Source: Bordetella parapertussis (GTDB taxonomy: Bacteria; Pseudomonadota; Gammaproteobacteria; Burkholderiales; Thiobacillaceae). From it: a stretch of DNA of 64,000 nucleotides. How positions within the stretch are numbered: the first letter of the stretch is position 1; each line of letters starts with the position of its first letter. The notes beneath the pieces are model-generated. The model did not search any database and was not told where the DNA came from. It was given only the letters and a program-made list of their open reading frames with translations. The position numbers and the translations under genes were made by a program. The stretch lies in the NCBI GenBank assembly GCA_945890495.1, contig CAMDCO010000002.1:1-64000 (forward strand), in the 5' to 3' direction. This document shows positions 8,771 to 17,616 of this stretch, one piece after another.

Positions 8771-9252
8771 CAAGTGCCTCGCGTCAGGTCGTGTTTGAAC
8801 GGCAAACCCACGCATTGCGCATGAATGCCGCGCGGCTGCACCGGCTTGCCATTGACCAGGCTGGGCAGCTCATACGCCCGGTACCGCCCTTCGGCAATCG
8901 GCAGGCGGCGCAGCTCATGGCCGTCATAAGTTGGCCGCTGCATGATGTTGGCCTGATCGCCCGATTTGGCTTTGACCTTGCCAACGGCACTGCTCGGGTC
9001 GCGGCCCCACATGTAGAGGCTCGTGCGGCCCTTGCGGCCCACGGAATAGGCCCGTTGCTGCGCAATCAGTGCATGGATGGCCCTTGCCACCGAAATGGTG
9101 GGCTCATCCAGTCGCAGGGCAATGCGCTCGGCGCTGATTGGCTCTGGTGCATTAAGCAAATCGGCCTCAACCCGGCTGCGCATGCTGTCATCGCGCCGCT
9201 TGGCCGGCACCTGGACATGCAAGCCACCACGGGAATCGGTCATGCGCGTCAT
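8770..9252 (-). CDS. phage hypothetical, possible winged-helix region
   Basis: ISAERIALRLDEPTISVARAIHALIAQQRAYSVGRKG resembles a wHTH. Confidence 0.5.
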   Translation of the reverse strand: MTRMTDSRGGLHVQVPAKRRDDSMRSRVEADLLNAPEPISAERIALRLDEPTISVARAIHALIAQQRAYSVGRKGRTSLYMWGRDPSSAVGKVKAKSGDQANIMQRPTYDGHELRRLPIAEGRYRAYELPSLVNGKPVQPRGIHAQCVGLPFKHDLTRGT

Positions 9253-9554
9253 CGACCCGCCCCCTTGGCCTCGGCCTTGAGGGCTGCATAAGCAATGCAA
9301 TCCTCAGCGCTGTCGGCGTGATAGCCGGGACGCTGAAACAGGCGCACATCCTTGAGCAACTGCAACAACAGCCAGCCTTCGGATTCAGCCAATGCATGGC
9401 CCGTGATGGCGTTGAATGCAGCCACCGCCTTGCCCATAGATCGTTCGCCGCCTGGCTGGTCATAGGTCGATGCGCGGGCCTCCATGTGACTCTTGGCCTT
9501 GCCCATCAATTCGGGTGCTGTCTGCGCTTTTTGTGCGGTCTTTGGCTTGGTCAT
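9249..9554 (-). CDS. DUF6378-like phage protein
   Basis: RASTYDQPGGERSMGKAVAAFNAITGHALAESEGWLLLQLLKDVR. Confidence 0.65.
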   Translation of the reverse strand: MTKPKTAQKAQTAPELMGKAKSHMEARASTYDQPGGERSMGKAVAAFNAITGHALAESEGWLLLQLLKDVRLFQRPGYHADSAEDCIAYAALKAEAKGAGR

Positions 9555-9561
9555 GATGGCC

Positions 9562-10407
9562 TCACGCATTGCCCAGCAACACCGCATAGCCGCTTTGCTT
9601 GGACACCGCCTCCACATACCCGGCAAAGGCATCTTCAACGGCCCGCTCGGGTCGATCCAGCTCGTACCAAAACTTGACCTGGCCGTTGCCCAGTCGGTAT
9701 TTCAGGCGGGCACGAAGTTTGTAGCCATCGCCGTTTTTGAAAATGCGCAAGCCCAGTGCAAATTCTTTGGGAATCTGGAGCGCACCATTGGCCCCGGCGC
9801 TGGCATTGATGGTCTCGGTGTAGCCCAGCTGCACCTGGCCGTCATGCAGGCGCTTGGCGCTGCTGAAATTGATGTCTGTCTTGGCCTGGATGGTGGTCGC
9901 CACCTCCAACAGCTGCTGCGCGGCGGGCTCGGTAATGTCAGCCAAGTTGTCTTCAATGAACTCGGCAAAGTCGGTTTGCGTTTTGGCGCGGTTGTGGCCA
10001 TTGTTCTCCAGCCAACGCTGAAACTCTGGCGTGAACTTGGCATGAAACTTGGCCTGATGGTCGCGCCATCCCGCATAGGCTGCGCGGTTGTCATTGAAAA
10101 CGGCAGTCATCGTGCGCGTGTCGGGGTTGGCATAGATGTAACCCGTTGCCTCGCATTGCTGCTCTTTGCAGAAAGTAATAAAGCTGTCCACGCTGGCAAG
10201 CTCAATCACGCCTTGTTTGCGGTGCGGCGCGGGCCCGGCCTTGCGCACCTGGTCGGTCACATCCTTGTGGCTATAGCCTGGTGGCACGTTCACAAAATAG
10301 GCGTGGCCCACGGTCTCGGGCTTGAGTGCGGCGGCGGCCTGATTCATCAAGTGCTCGGCAATGTCAAAAAGCGCGGGCGTGTCTTGCATGGTGATTTCTT
10401 CGGTCAT
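9562..10407 (-). CDS. DUF2303/YfdQ-like phage protein
   Basis: 281 aa; family-like sequence (ASVDSFITFCKEQ..., FNDNRAAYAGWRDHQAKF). Confidence 0.7.
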   Translation of the reverse strand: MTEEITMQDTPALFDIAEHLMNQAAAALKPETVGHAYFVNVPPGYSHKDVTDQVRKAGPAPHRKQGVIELASVDSFITFCKEQQCEATGYIYANPDTRTMTAVFNDNRAAYAGWRDHQAKFHAKFTPEFQRWLENNGHNRAKTQTDFAEFIEDNLADITEPAAQQLLEVATTIQAKTDINFSSAKRLHDGQVQLGYTETINASAGANGALQIPKEFALGLRIFKNGDGYKLRARLKYRLGNGQVKFWYELDRPERAVEDAFAGYVEAVSKQSGYAVLLGNA

Positions 10408-10457
10408 GGTGGTTTTGGTTTGAAGTTGGGTGGATTGAACGGGTGATGGCTTGGCAA

Positions 10458-10808
10458 TCAGCTGGCCTGCTTGAGCGTGACCAGCGGCGTTTCGGCGGGT
10501 GCCCTGGCATCGCGCAAGTCGAGGTCGTGTTGGCGCGGGTGTTGGCGTGTGGGCTCGGCGTCATCCGTGAGCCAGAAAAAGTCGGTGGGCTGCTCTGGCT
10601 TGGGCAGCTCCAATTTGCGGTCAGCGGCAATGGTCACCTTGTCAACATCACCGCCGCGCGTGGCCGCCGAAACTTTGATCTTGATGGTCAGTGCACCGCT
10701 GCGGCCCGTGTTCTTCACGGTCTGCAACAAGTCATGCAGGTCTTGCGTCAGCAAGGAATGGGTTTGCCCCAAATTGAGGTCTTGAAGAAAAACAGAAAAG
10801 GCTTTCAT
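10458..10808 (-). CDS. phage hypothetical protein
   Basis: ORF in minus-strand operon. Confidence 0.5.
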   Translation of the reverse strand: MKAFSVFLQDLNLGQTHSLLTQDLHDLLQTVKNTGRSGALTIKIKVSAATRGGDVDKVTIAADRKLELPKPEQPTDFFWLTDDAEPTRQHPRQHDLDLRDARAPAETPLVTLKQAS

Positions 10809-10823
10809 GGTCTTGCTCGGTGG

Positions 10824-11108
10824 TTAAAAAATCTGGGGTTGATCGAGGTCGAATTCGCCGGGTACACGCTGGGTGACCCATTGGCCGGTGGCCGGGTTGA
10901 TGCGGCGCACCAGGCTCACGCGCCGGGTGGTGTTGCGTGTGAATTCCGCTTTGCGATCGGCGCTGGCTTTGCAGCGGATCACGCGAGACCAGGTGGGGTG
11001 TTCCATGGCTTGCGCGAAATTCAGTGGTTTGAGTTGCTTGCACCGCGCGGCCAGCTGCTCAAAGGCGTGGTGCAACTGCTCACACGTGGGCGGCGGCAGC
11101 TTGTCCAC
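10824..11108 (-). CDS. phage hypothetical protein
   Basis: ORF in minus-strand operon. Confidence 0.5.
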   Translation of the reverse strand: MDKLPPPTCEQLHHAFEQLAARCKQLKPLNFAQAMEHPTWSRVIRCKASADRKAEFTRNTTRRVSLVRRINPATGQWVTQRVPGEFDLDQPQIF

Positions 11109-11116
11109 GGCTTGGC

Positions 11117-11257
11117 TCAGCCTTGCAACTCGAATTCAGCGGGGCTGATGCTGGAGCCCAGCACCCACAGCCCAAAGATGACGGCCATGACCGTGGGCCA
11201 AAACCAGCGTGGTCGGCCAAGGCGGTGATAGAGGTTTTCCAACAGGTAGGGGCTCAT
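11117..11257 (-). CDS. small phage membrane protein
   Basis: Read by hand: MSPYLLENLYHRLGRPRWFWPTVMAVIFGLWVLGSSISPAEFELQG; SD AAGGAG upstream. Confidence 0.55.
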   Translation of the reverse strand: MSPYLLENLYHRLGRPRWFWPTVMAVIFGLWVLGSSISPAEFELQG

Positions 11258-11297
11258 GTGAAATCTCCTTGAATAATTGGCAATGGGCAGATTATTT

Positions 11298-11333
11298 ACC
11301 CAAAGGGAATGTCAGTCAATACCCAAAGGGGAA
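11298..11333. promoter_or_regulatory. candidate left operator (two sites)
   Basis: ACCCAAAGGGAA (11298-11309) and ACCCAAAGGGGAA (11321-11333), reverse complements of TTCCC(C)TTTGGGT. Confidence 0.6.
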
Positions 11334-11386
11334 ATTTTTTGAGAAAATAGCAACACCCGCGCTGGGCGGGTGCTTCAAGGAATCAC

Positions 11387-11656
11387 ATGCAAGAGGAAAA
11401 ACAACAGGCAGACAAGTCGGCAGCTGCTGCCGCTGCGGCCAAAAAAATCATGAACCACATGGGTGGCTTGGCCTATGAGCTCAACCGGGCCGAATACGGC
11501 ATCAACAGCGCGATTGGCCGATGCCGTGCATTGCACCTGGTAGATGTAGAGTCAGAATTGCTGGCCTTGTCGAGCCATCTGGAGCGCATCACGGCCACGA
11601 TTCAACCGGCCATCTTTGTCGATCTGAGTGGGTTGATCAACGATTCCGATGCCTGA
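11387..11656 (+). CDS. phage hypothetical protein between the candidate operators
   Basis: MQEEKQQADKSAAAAAAAKKIMNHMGGLAYEL... Confidence 0.5.
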   Translation: MQEEKQQADKSAAAAAAAKKIMNHMGGLAYELNRAEYGINSAIGRCRALHLVDVESELLALSSHLERITATIQPAIFVDLSGLINDSDA

Positions 11657-11700
11657 AATCGTCCAGCCTGATGACCAGGCCTGACCGGTTGGCTTTGTTG

Positions 11701-12090
11701 TCAGCCGGTGGTGCCGTTGGCTGGGGGTGGTTTCGCAAGCGCATCAAGCAATCGTAGGGCTACTGCCAGCTGATCGTCTGGCAATCCTTCCATGAGCTGT
11801 GTGATTTTGATTCGCGCATTGCCATGACCAGAAAGCTCAGAAGCTGTGATTGGGTTATCCATCCATCCGCGTTCAAGACCTAAGGCTTCTTCAATTTCAC
11901 GAGCCAAAGAGTCGCCCATGTTGTAGGTTTTGCCACCACGTTCATGTCTGACATTTGCATTAAGGATCCGCGTTAGTTTGGCGGTGTCATTTCGGGCATA
12001 TCCAAGTAGATGACAAAGGTTTGCCATTCCATTGTGCTTTTCGACCAGCTCCCTCAGTCTTGATCGCCTAATTTCTTCTGATGTTTGCAT
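11701..12090 (-). CDS. CI-like phage repressor (XRE-type HTH)
   Basis: HTH-like N-terminus (GMANLCHLLGYARNDTAKLTRILNANVRHERGGK); divergent from a Cro-like gene. Confidence 0.75.
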   Translation of the reverse strand: MQTSEEIRRSRLRELVEKHNGMANLCHLLGYARNDTAKLTRILNANVRHERGGKTYNMGDSLAREIEEALGLERGWMDNPITASELSGHGNARIKITQLMEGLPDDQLAVALRLLDALAKPPPANGTTG

Positions 12091-12125
12091 CTTTACATTC
12101 CACCAAAAGTAAGACTCTTAAAAAA

Positions 12126-12163
12126 TTCCCCGTTGGGTTGTTGTGATAATCCCCAATGGGGAA
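12126..12163. promoter_or_regulatory. candidate right operator (two sites)
   Basis: TTCCCCGTTGGGT (12126-12138) and CCCCAATGGGGAA (12151-12163). Confidence 0.65.
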
Positions 12164-12167
12164 TACA

Positions 12168-12467
12168 ATGCAACACATGAAGAAATTGAAAGATTGGCTG
12201 GACAAGAAAAATGGCAGGCGCATTGAGCTTGCTCGCGCCTTGAATGTTCCACAGTCCTTTGTGACAAAGCTGGCATCTGGCGAACGTCCAATCCCAATAA
12301 ACCACATGGCTGCCATTGAGGTCTTCACCGAGGGTGAGGTGACTCGGCGTGACATGCGGCCCGATGACTTCGCCCGCATCTGGCCCGAGCTGGCCGACAC
12401 CACCGCAACCGAACTGGTGCGTTCAATCCGCGCCAGCATGCAGCAACCCCAAACCCTGGAGACTTGA
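12168..12467 (+). CDS. Cro/YdaS-like antirepressor
   Basis: MQHMKKLKDWLDKKNGRRIELARALNVPQSFVTKLASGERPIPINHM HTH. Confidence 0.75.
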   Translation: MQHMKKLKDWLDKKNGRRIELARALNVPQSFVTKLASGERPIPINHMAAIEVFTEGEVTRRDMRPDDFARIWPELADTTATELVRSIRASMQQPQTLET

Positions 12468-12480
12468 AATGAATTTGCGC

Positions 12481-12840
12481 TCAGTGCCTTTGCACGTCCT
12501 TCTCGCCGATGAGGTCGCTGACCCCGCTCACGTTGGCAGCAAACCAATCCCGCAAGGTTCTTGCATCGCGCAAGTTCAGATTGAAGGCCAGCCAGCCAAA
12601 CCCACTGTTTCGCGCATAGAGCCTGATGCGGCCATCCCGCAAGACCTTGGCCTGCATAGCGGGCGAGTCCTCTACCGTGATGGGGGTTTGATTGATTGAT
12701 TCGTCGTTTGGGCTGGGCCGCAAAGCGCTGACCGCTGGCTGCATGCCAGCGCGAATCTCTGCCAGCGAAGAAATCAATTTGTCCAGTGATGGCGCGTCCA
12801 ATCTTTGCGCCATCGCCTTGAGCTGGTGTGTTTCGTTCAT
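12481..12840 (-). CDS. phage hypothetical protein
   Basis: ORF opposite to its neighbours. Confidence 0.5.
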   Translation of the reverse strand: MNETHQLKAMAQRLDAPSLDKLISSLAEIRAGMQPAVSALRPSPNDESINQTPITVEDSPAMQAKVLRDGRIRLYARNSGFGWLAFNLNLRDARTLRDWFAANVSGVSDLIGEKDVQRH

Positions 12841-13022
12841 GACCTGGCCCTTTCTTGTGGGATGTGAGTTGAGGGATTTTCATTCTATGAGTCAGGGTCA
12901 GGTCGCCTTGTTTCCCCGCCATGGTGGCGTGACCGTTTGCGCTGGTCTGTGCGTCAGCGTCCGCAACTCCATCGGGCAGTGCTGAGCGTAGATCGGCGGG
13001 GTTTTTTTCATGGAGCATAAAA

Positions 13023-13232
13023 ATGACAATTGATGACCGTAAGCATTCCGAGCCCATCAAAGCGTGGCTCACAGAGCGTGAGTTGGTAGACCTCACCAAA
13101 CTGGCGGCACGTGAAGACCGCAAGCTGAGCGAGATGATCCGTGTGATTGTTCGTCGGCACATGTATGGACATATCGGCGCATCGTGCGAAGAATCAACGG
13201 GCGCAAATAGTGCCGATGAGGGCCGCGCATGA
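13023..13232 (+). CDS. small ribbon-helix-helix-like protein
   Basis: KAWLTERELVDLTKLAAREDRKLSEMIRVIVRRHMYG. Confidence 0.5.
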   Translation: MTIDDRKHSEPIKAWLTERELVDLTKLAAREDRKLSEMIRVIVRRHMYGHIGASCEESTGANSADEGRA

Positions 13233-13422
13233 TGACCAGCCAGCCTACAGCGCACCCCGCTCCCCAATCGGTAGGAATTCGCCTTGCATGTGTGTGCGTG
13301 TCAGTCGCCCTTACTGACGCCACTGTCTGCAAACCCCCCAGGTTAGGTTCTTCCGCCTCTGAAAATAATGAGGGTCATTCGCGGCGCGATGGCTTTGTAG
13401 ACAGTCGAGGCGCAGGTTACTG

Positions 13423-15771
13423 ATGGCCTCGAACTACGAAGATGTGCTGGGCCAGTTGCACTCGGCAGGACTGGATGTCCAGTCGCTTGAAATCGGCAAG
13501 CTGACGCGCTGCCGGATAGAGGGCACCAAAGAAAAGCGCGGCTGGTACCACCTGCATGAAATGCGCCTGGCGACTGGCGATGACCTGATCGTTGGCAGCT
13601 ACGGCATTTGGCGCGGCGCTGAAAACCACGCCACCAAGATCGACATTCGCAAGACCGAGATCAGCCAAGAGCAACGCGCCAGTTTGCGCCGCCGCCTGGC
13701 CGAAGACAGCAAGCGGGCCGAGCTGGCCCGCAAGGTTGATGCGGAGCGGGCCGCTCGAAGGGCGTCCGCCGCCTGGAAAAAGTGTTCCGAAGATGGCGAT
13801 TGCGACTACCTCCACCGCAAGGGGGTGGGAGCGCACGGCGTTCGCTTTAGCCCCAACAGCGGGGCGATGGTCATCCCCATGCTGGACACGGCCAACAACA
13901 TTCATGGCCTGCAAATCATTCGCGGCAAGAAAGACGGCCAGCGCAAACTGGGCAAAGAGTTTTGGCCTGCGGGCCTCATCAAAAAATCACACTTTCACCT
14001 GATCGGCCTGCCTGGCCCTTTGCTGCTGATCGCTGAGGGTTATGCAACAGCGGCCAGCCTGTATGAGGCCACTGGCATTCCGGTGGCCGTGGCTTTTGAT
14101 GCTGGAAACTTGGCCCCGGTGGCCGTAGCCTTGCGTAAGCGGTACAAAAAAACCCGCATGCTCATTTGTGCGGATGACGATGTGTTCAGCGCTGGCAATC
14201 CAGGCGTGACATGCGCAAGCGCTGCCGCGCTGGAGGTTGGCGGCGCTTATGTGGCACCCGTTTTCTCTGACGAAGCCAAGCGCCGTGAGGCCTTTGAGTC
14301 CAATGGCACCAAGATCACTGACTTCAATGACCTGCACCTGGCCGAAGGCCTGCATGTTGTTCGCGCCCAGGTGCAAGGCCGCATCTCGGAATTGGGTTGG
14401 ACGCTTGGCACAGCCGCCGCGCGTGACAGCTCAGCACAGGGGGAGGGGAGTGGTGAAAAACAGCCACTCAAGCCCATTGATTCGCTGGATGAGCTGCTTG
14501 AGCGGTTTTCTCTGGTGTACGGCCAAGGCGGCACGGTGTTTGACCACCAGGAGCATTGCCTTGTCGCCTTGAGTGACATGCGCGATGCTTGCGTGGCGCG
14601 TGAGCTGCACCGCTCATGGGCCGAGCATCCTGATCGGCACCTGGTGCGTGTGCAAGAGGTTGGCTTTGATCCCGCCTGCACCGATCCGAACATTCACTGC
14701 AATCTTTGGGCGGGATGGCCCACCACGCCAAAAGCGGGCAATTGTGAAAACCTGCTCGATCTGTTGCGCTACATGTGCGCAGGCGACAGCAAGCCCGAAG
14801 AGCTTTTCCAGTGGTGCATCCGTTGGCTGGCTTACCCGATCCAGCATCCCGGCGCAAAGATGAAAACAACGCTGGTAATCCATGGGCCTCAAGGCACCGG
14901 AAAAAACATGTTTTTTGAAGCCATCATGGGCATTTATGGCTCGTATGGCCGTGTGATTGACCAGTCGGCCATCGAAGACAAGTTCAATGACTGGGCCAGC
15001 CGAAAGCTATTCTTGATTGCCGATGAGGTGGTGGCGCGGTCTGACCTGTACCACATCAAAAACAAACTCAAGGCCTTCATCACCGGCGAGTGGATTCGCA
15101 TCAACCCAAAGAACATGGCGGCCTATGAAGAGCGCAACCATGTGAACATGGTTTTCCTTTCAAATGAGGCCATGCCCGTGGTGCTGGAAGAGGATGACCG
15201 GCGACATGCGGTGATCTGGACACCTGAAAAGCTCAGCCGCGAGTTTTATGCGGGCGTCAAGGCTGAAATTGATGGCAATGGTGTGGCCGCTTTGCATGAC
15301 TACCTGTTGCACCTTGATTTGGGCGACTTCAATTCGGCCACGCTGCCGCCCATGACCGATGCCAAGCGCGAGCTGATTGACCTGAGCCTGGACAGCCCCA
15401 GTCGGTTCATGCTGGCTTTTGAGGCTGGCGATGTGGACGGCTTTCCTGGCAAGCACACACCCAAATTGCTCTCGCCTTGTCTGAGTCAAGACCTGTTTGA
15501 CCTGTACCACGAATGGTGCAGGCGGGTAGGCCTCAAGGCGCTCAACCAGCCGCGCTTTGCCAATGCCCTCAAGCGCAAGCATGGGGCAGCGGTAGAGCGA
15601 AAACGATACGACAGTGAATCGGGCCTCAAAGGGCCATCAGCCATTTCGTTTCTCAAGGGTGGGCATGAAATGCCGCCTGGCCGATCTGAAAGCGAGTGGA
15701 TTGGCGAACGAGTGGGCGTCTTCAAGATGGCACTCAAGGACTTCAAAGGCATGGGAGGTGTCGGGCGATGA
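13423..15771 (+). CDS. phage primase/helicase (Toprim plus DUF5906/P4-type helicase)
   Basis: Toprim-like LLIAEGYATAASLYEATG, Walker A GPQGTGKN, LIADE motif. Confidence 0.85.
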   Translation: MASNYEDVLGQLHSAGLDVQSLEIGKLTRCRIEGTKEKRGWYHLHEMRLATGDDLIVGSYGIWRGAENHATKIDIRKTEISQEQRASLRRRLAEDSKRAELARKVDAERAARRASAAWKKCSEDGDCDYLHRKGVGAHGVRFSPNSGAMVIPMLDTANNIHGLQIIRGKKDGQRKLGKEFWPAGLIKKSHFHLIGLPGPLLLIAEGYATAASLYEATGIPVAVAFDAGNLAPVAVALRKRYKKTRMLICADDDVFSAGNPGVTCASAAALEVGGAYVAPVFSDEAKRREAFESNGTKITDFNDLHLAEGLHVVRAQVQGRISELGWTLGTAAARDSSAQGEGSGEKQPLKPIDSLDELLERFSLVYGQGGTVFDHQEHCLVALSDMRDACVARELHRSWAEHPDRHLVRVQEVGFDPACTDPNIHCNLWAGWPTTPKAGNCENLLDLLRYMCAGDSKPEELFQWCIRWLAYPIQHPGAKMKTTLVIHGPQGTGKNMFFEAIMGIYGSYGRVIDQSAIEDKFNDWASRKLFLIADEVVARSDLYHIKNKLKAFITGEWIRINPKNMAAYEERNHVNMVFLSNEAMPVVLEEDDRRHAVIWTPEKLSREFYAGVKAEIDGNGVAALHDYLLHLDLGDFNSATLPPMTDAKRELIDLSLDSPSRFMLAFEAGDVDGFPGKHTPKLLSPCLSQDLFDLYHEWCRRVGLKALNQPRFANALKRKHGAAVERKRYDSESGLKGPSAISFLKGGHEMPPGRSESEWIGERVGVFKMALKDFKGMGGVGR

Positions 15772-15799
15772 CCGAATGCGCTTTGTCTCGGCCTGTTTT

Positions 15800-16045
15800 G
15801 TGCGGTATGTGCGGTATCCCGTGCGGTATCCAGTGCGCTATCAAACCATTGATTTTCAAGGCTTGTGCGGTATGTGCGGTATCAATCCTTACACGGACGC
15901 ACAGGCGCACATGCGTGTGCATGCGTGTGCGTGTGCATGCACATGTGTGTAGGCATACCGCACATACCGCACATACCGCACACGCCAATCAAATCAAGCA
16001 CTTACACGTTTCGCCATACCGCACAACATCCCCCACATACCGCAC
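15800..16045. repeat. iteron cluster: GTGCGGTAT direct copies followed by inverted copies
   Basis: Perfect GTGCGGTAT at 15800, 15809, 15821, 15865, 15874 (degenerate GTGCGCTAT at 15833); ATACCGCAC at 15955, 15964, 15973, 16016, 16037. Confidence 0.8.
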
Positions 16046-16055
16046 AAAAAGAAAG

Positions 16056-16304
16056 ATGGACAGAAAAAAACAAACAGCCCTGATCCGTTGCACCCCTGAA
16101 AACGCCAAAAAGTTTCAGGAAGTGGTCAAGACCTGGCCTCAATTGCATGACCTGGTGAAGTCTTTGCAAGAGCAAAACCTTTTCCCCGGCCTCAGGGCCA
16201 TGCAAATCACGCTCACAGGCGACGATGAAACCATTGCCAAGGGGTTGGATGCCCTGATCGAACAAAACGCCTCTATGGCCCCAAAAACAGAAAGCCAGCC
16301 ATGA
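16056..16304 (+). CDS. phage hypothetical protein
   Basis: MDRKKQTALIRCTPENAKKFQEVVKTW...; upstream ATGs would read through the iterons. Confidence 0.55.
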   Translation: MDRKKQTALIRCTPENAKKFQEVVKTWPQLHDLVKSLQEQNLFPGLRAMQITLTGDDETIAKGLDALIEQNASMAPKTESQP

Positions 16305-17011
16305 AGATCAAAGTCGATGTCGATGACGCCAAGGTCAAAGCGGCCATGGCCACCAGCCTCAAGCAAGTCAAATTCGCAGTGGCATCCGCCCTGACGAAGA
16401 CGGCTGTCGAGGTCAAAAGAGCCATTCCTGGCGCACTTGACCAAGCGTTTGACCGACCAACGCCATTCACTAAAAACGGCACGTACACCAAACGCGCCAC
16501 CCGCGATGAGCTGGTGTCTGAGGTTGGCTTCAAGGACATCCAATCCAAGTATCTTGCTTTGCAGGCCGATGGTGGAATTTATGACCCGCATGAGGCGGGC
16601 ATCCGACTGCCTGGAAACATTCAGCTCAATGCCTTTGGCAACATCCCGCGCGGCCTGATCGCCAAGCTCAAAGAGGCGGCGGACAACGGCCAACTCAGTG
16701 CGGCCATTGCTCGGCGTATCGGGGCCAGTGGCACCAACCGCAGAAAAGGCCAAAAGGGTCAGCCGCTGCAATTGTTTTTTGGAGTTCCGCAAGGCGCTGG
16801 GTGGGAAAACGCCCCGCTGGGCATTTGGCGGCGCATTGCTGGCAGTGCGGGGGGGCCGGGTAAGTTGATCCCCGTCATCGTGTTTGAAGACACGCCCGCA
16901 AAGTACGAAAAAAAGCTGGATATGGAAGCCATTGCCAGTCCGGTGGTGGAAGCCAAATTTAAGCAAATTCTTGATCAGGAAATCGACAAGGCATTGGCGA
17001 CAGCAAGATGA
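16301..17011 (+). CDS. minor tail protein Z-like / phage virion morphogenesis protein
   Basis: 236 aa; GPZ-like N-terminus and composition; located before the terminase. Confidence 0.55.
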   Translation: MKIKVDVDDAKVKAAMATSLKQVKFAVASALTKTAVEVKRAIPGALDQAFDRPTPFTKNGTYTKRATRDELVSEVGFKDIQSKYLALQADGGIYDPHEAGIRLPGNIQLNAFGNIPRGLIAKLKEAADNGQLSAAIARRIGASGTNRRKGQKGQPLQLFFGVPQGAGWENAPLGIWRRIAGSAGGPGKLIPVIVFEDTPAKYEKKLDMEAIASPVVEAKFKQILDQEIDKALATAR

Positions 17012-17616
17012 CATCAAGACCAGAAACGCTGTCGGTTCCTAAGTTTTCCGAATACATCGGGTGCAAGCGCACGTACGCCTATCAGCTCAAAAAAGAGGGG
17101 CGGTTGGTCTTGACCGATGACGGCAAGATGGTGCGGGTGGCCGACAGCATTGCGCGAATAGCTGAGACGCGCGATCCATCCAAATTGGGCGTCGCCACTC
17201 GGCATGCGCAAGCTCGTGGCGCACAGGCCATGACCGGCCACACAGCTCAGCAATCAGAGGTTGGCGGTGATGATGCTGAGCAAGATGCCGAATCTGAAAC
17301 CAAGCCCGGCACCCGTGCTTACGATTTTCAAAGTGCCAAGGCCAAGCGTGAGCACTGGGCCGCCGAGCGTGAGCATGCCGCTTGGCGCAAAGAGGCTGGG
17401 GAGCTGATGGAAAAAGGCGATGTGGTGTCGGCGCTTGCAGACGCCGGGGCCACATTGCGAGGCAGGCTGGAGGCTTGGACAGCGACATTGCCACCTCAAC
17501 TGGTTGGCCGAGATGAGGGGGCAATTCGCGCCACCCTGACCGACCAGGTTGAAAGACTGCTGCTCGACCTGGCCGACAAATTCAACCGCATGGCGGGTGA
17601 GGCCGAAAATGCTTGA
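17008..17616 (+). CDS. terminase small subunit (Nu1-like)
   Basis: N-terminal HTH (VPKFSEYIGCKRTYAYQLKKEGRLVL) directly upstream of TerL. Confidence 0.7.
   Translation: MTSRPETLSVPKFSEYIGCKRTYAYQLKKEGRLVLTDDGKMVRVADSIARIAETRDPSKLGVATRHAQARGAQAMTGHTAQQSEVGGDDAEQDAESETKPGTRAYDFQSAKAKREHWAAEREHAAWRKEAGELMEKGDVVSALADAGATLRGRLEAWTATLPPQLVGRDEGAIRATLTDQVERLLLDLADKFNRMAGEAENA

Noticed and set aside
9493-10446. 317-aa plus-strand ORF opposite the DUF2303-like gene
   Set aside because: Antisense to a conserved phage gene inside a coherent minus-strand operon.
15900-16045. CRISPR array
   Set aside because: 9-bp repeats with irregular or no spacers and both orientations; no cas genes.
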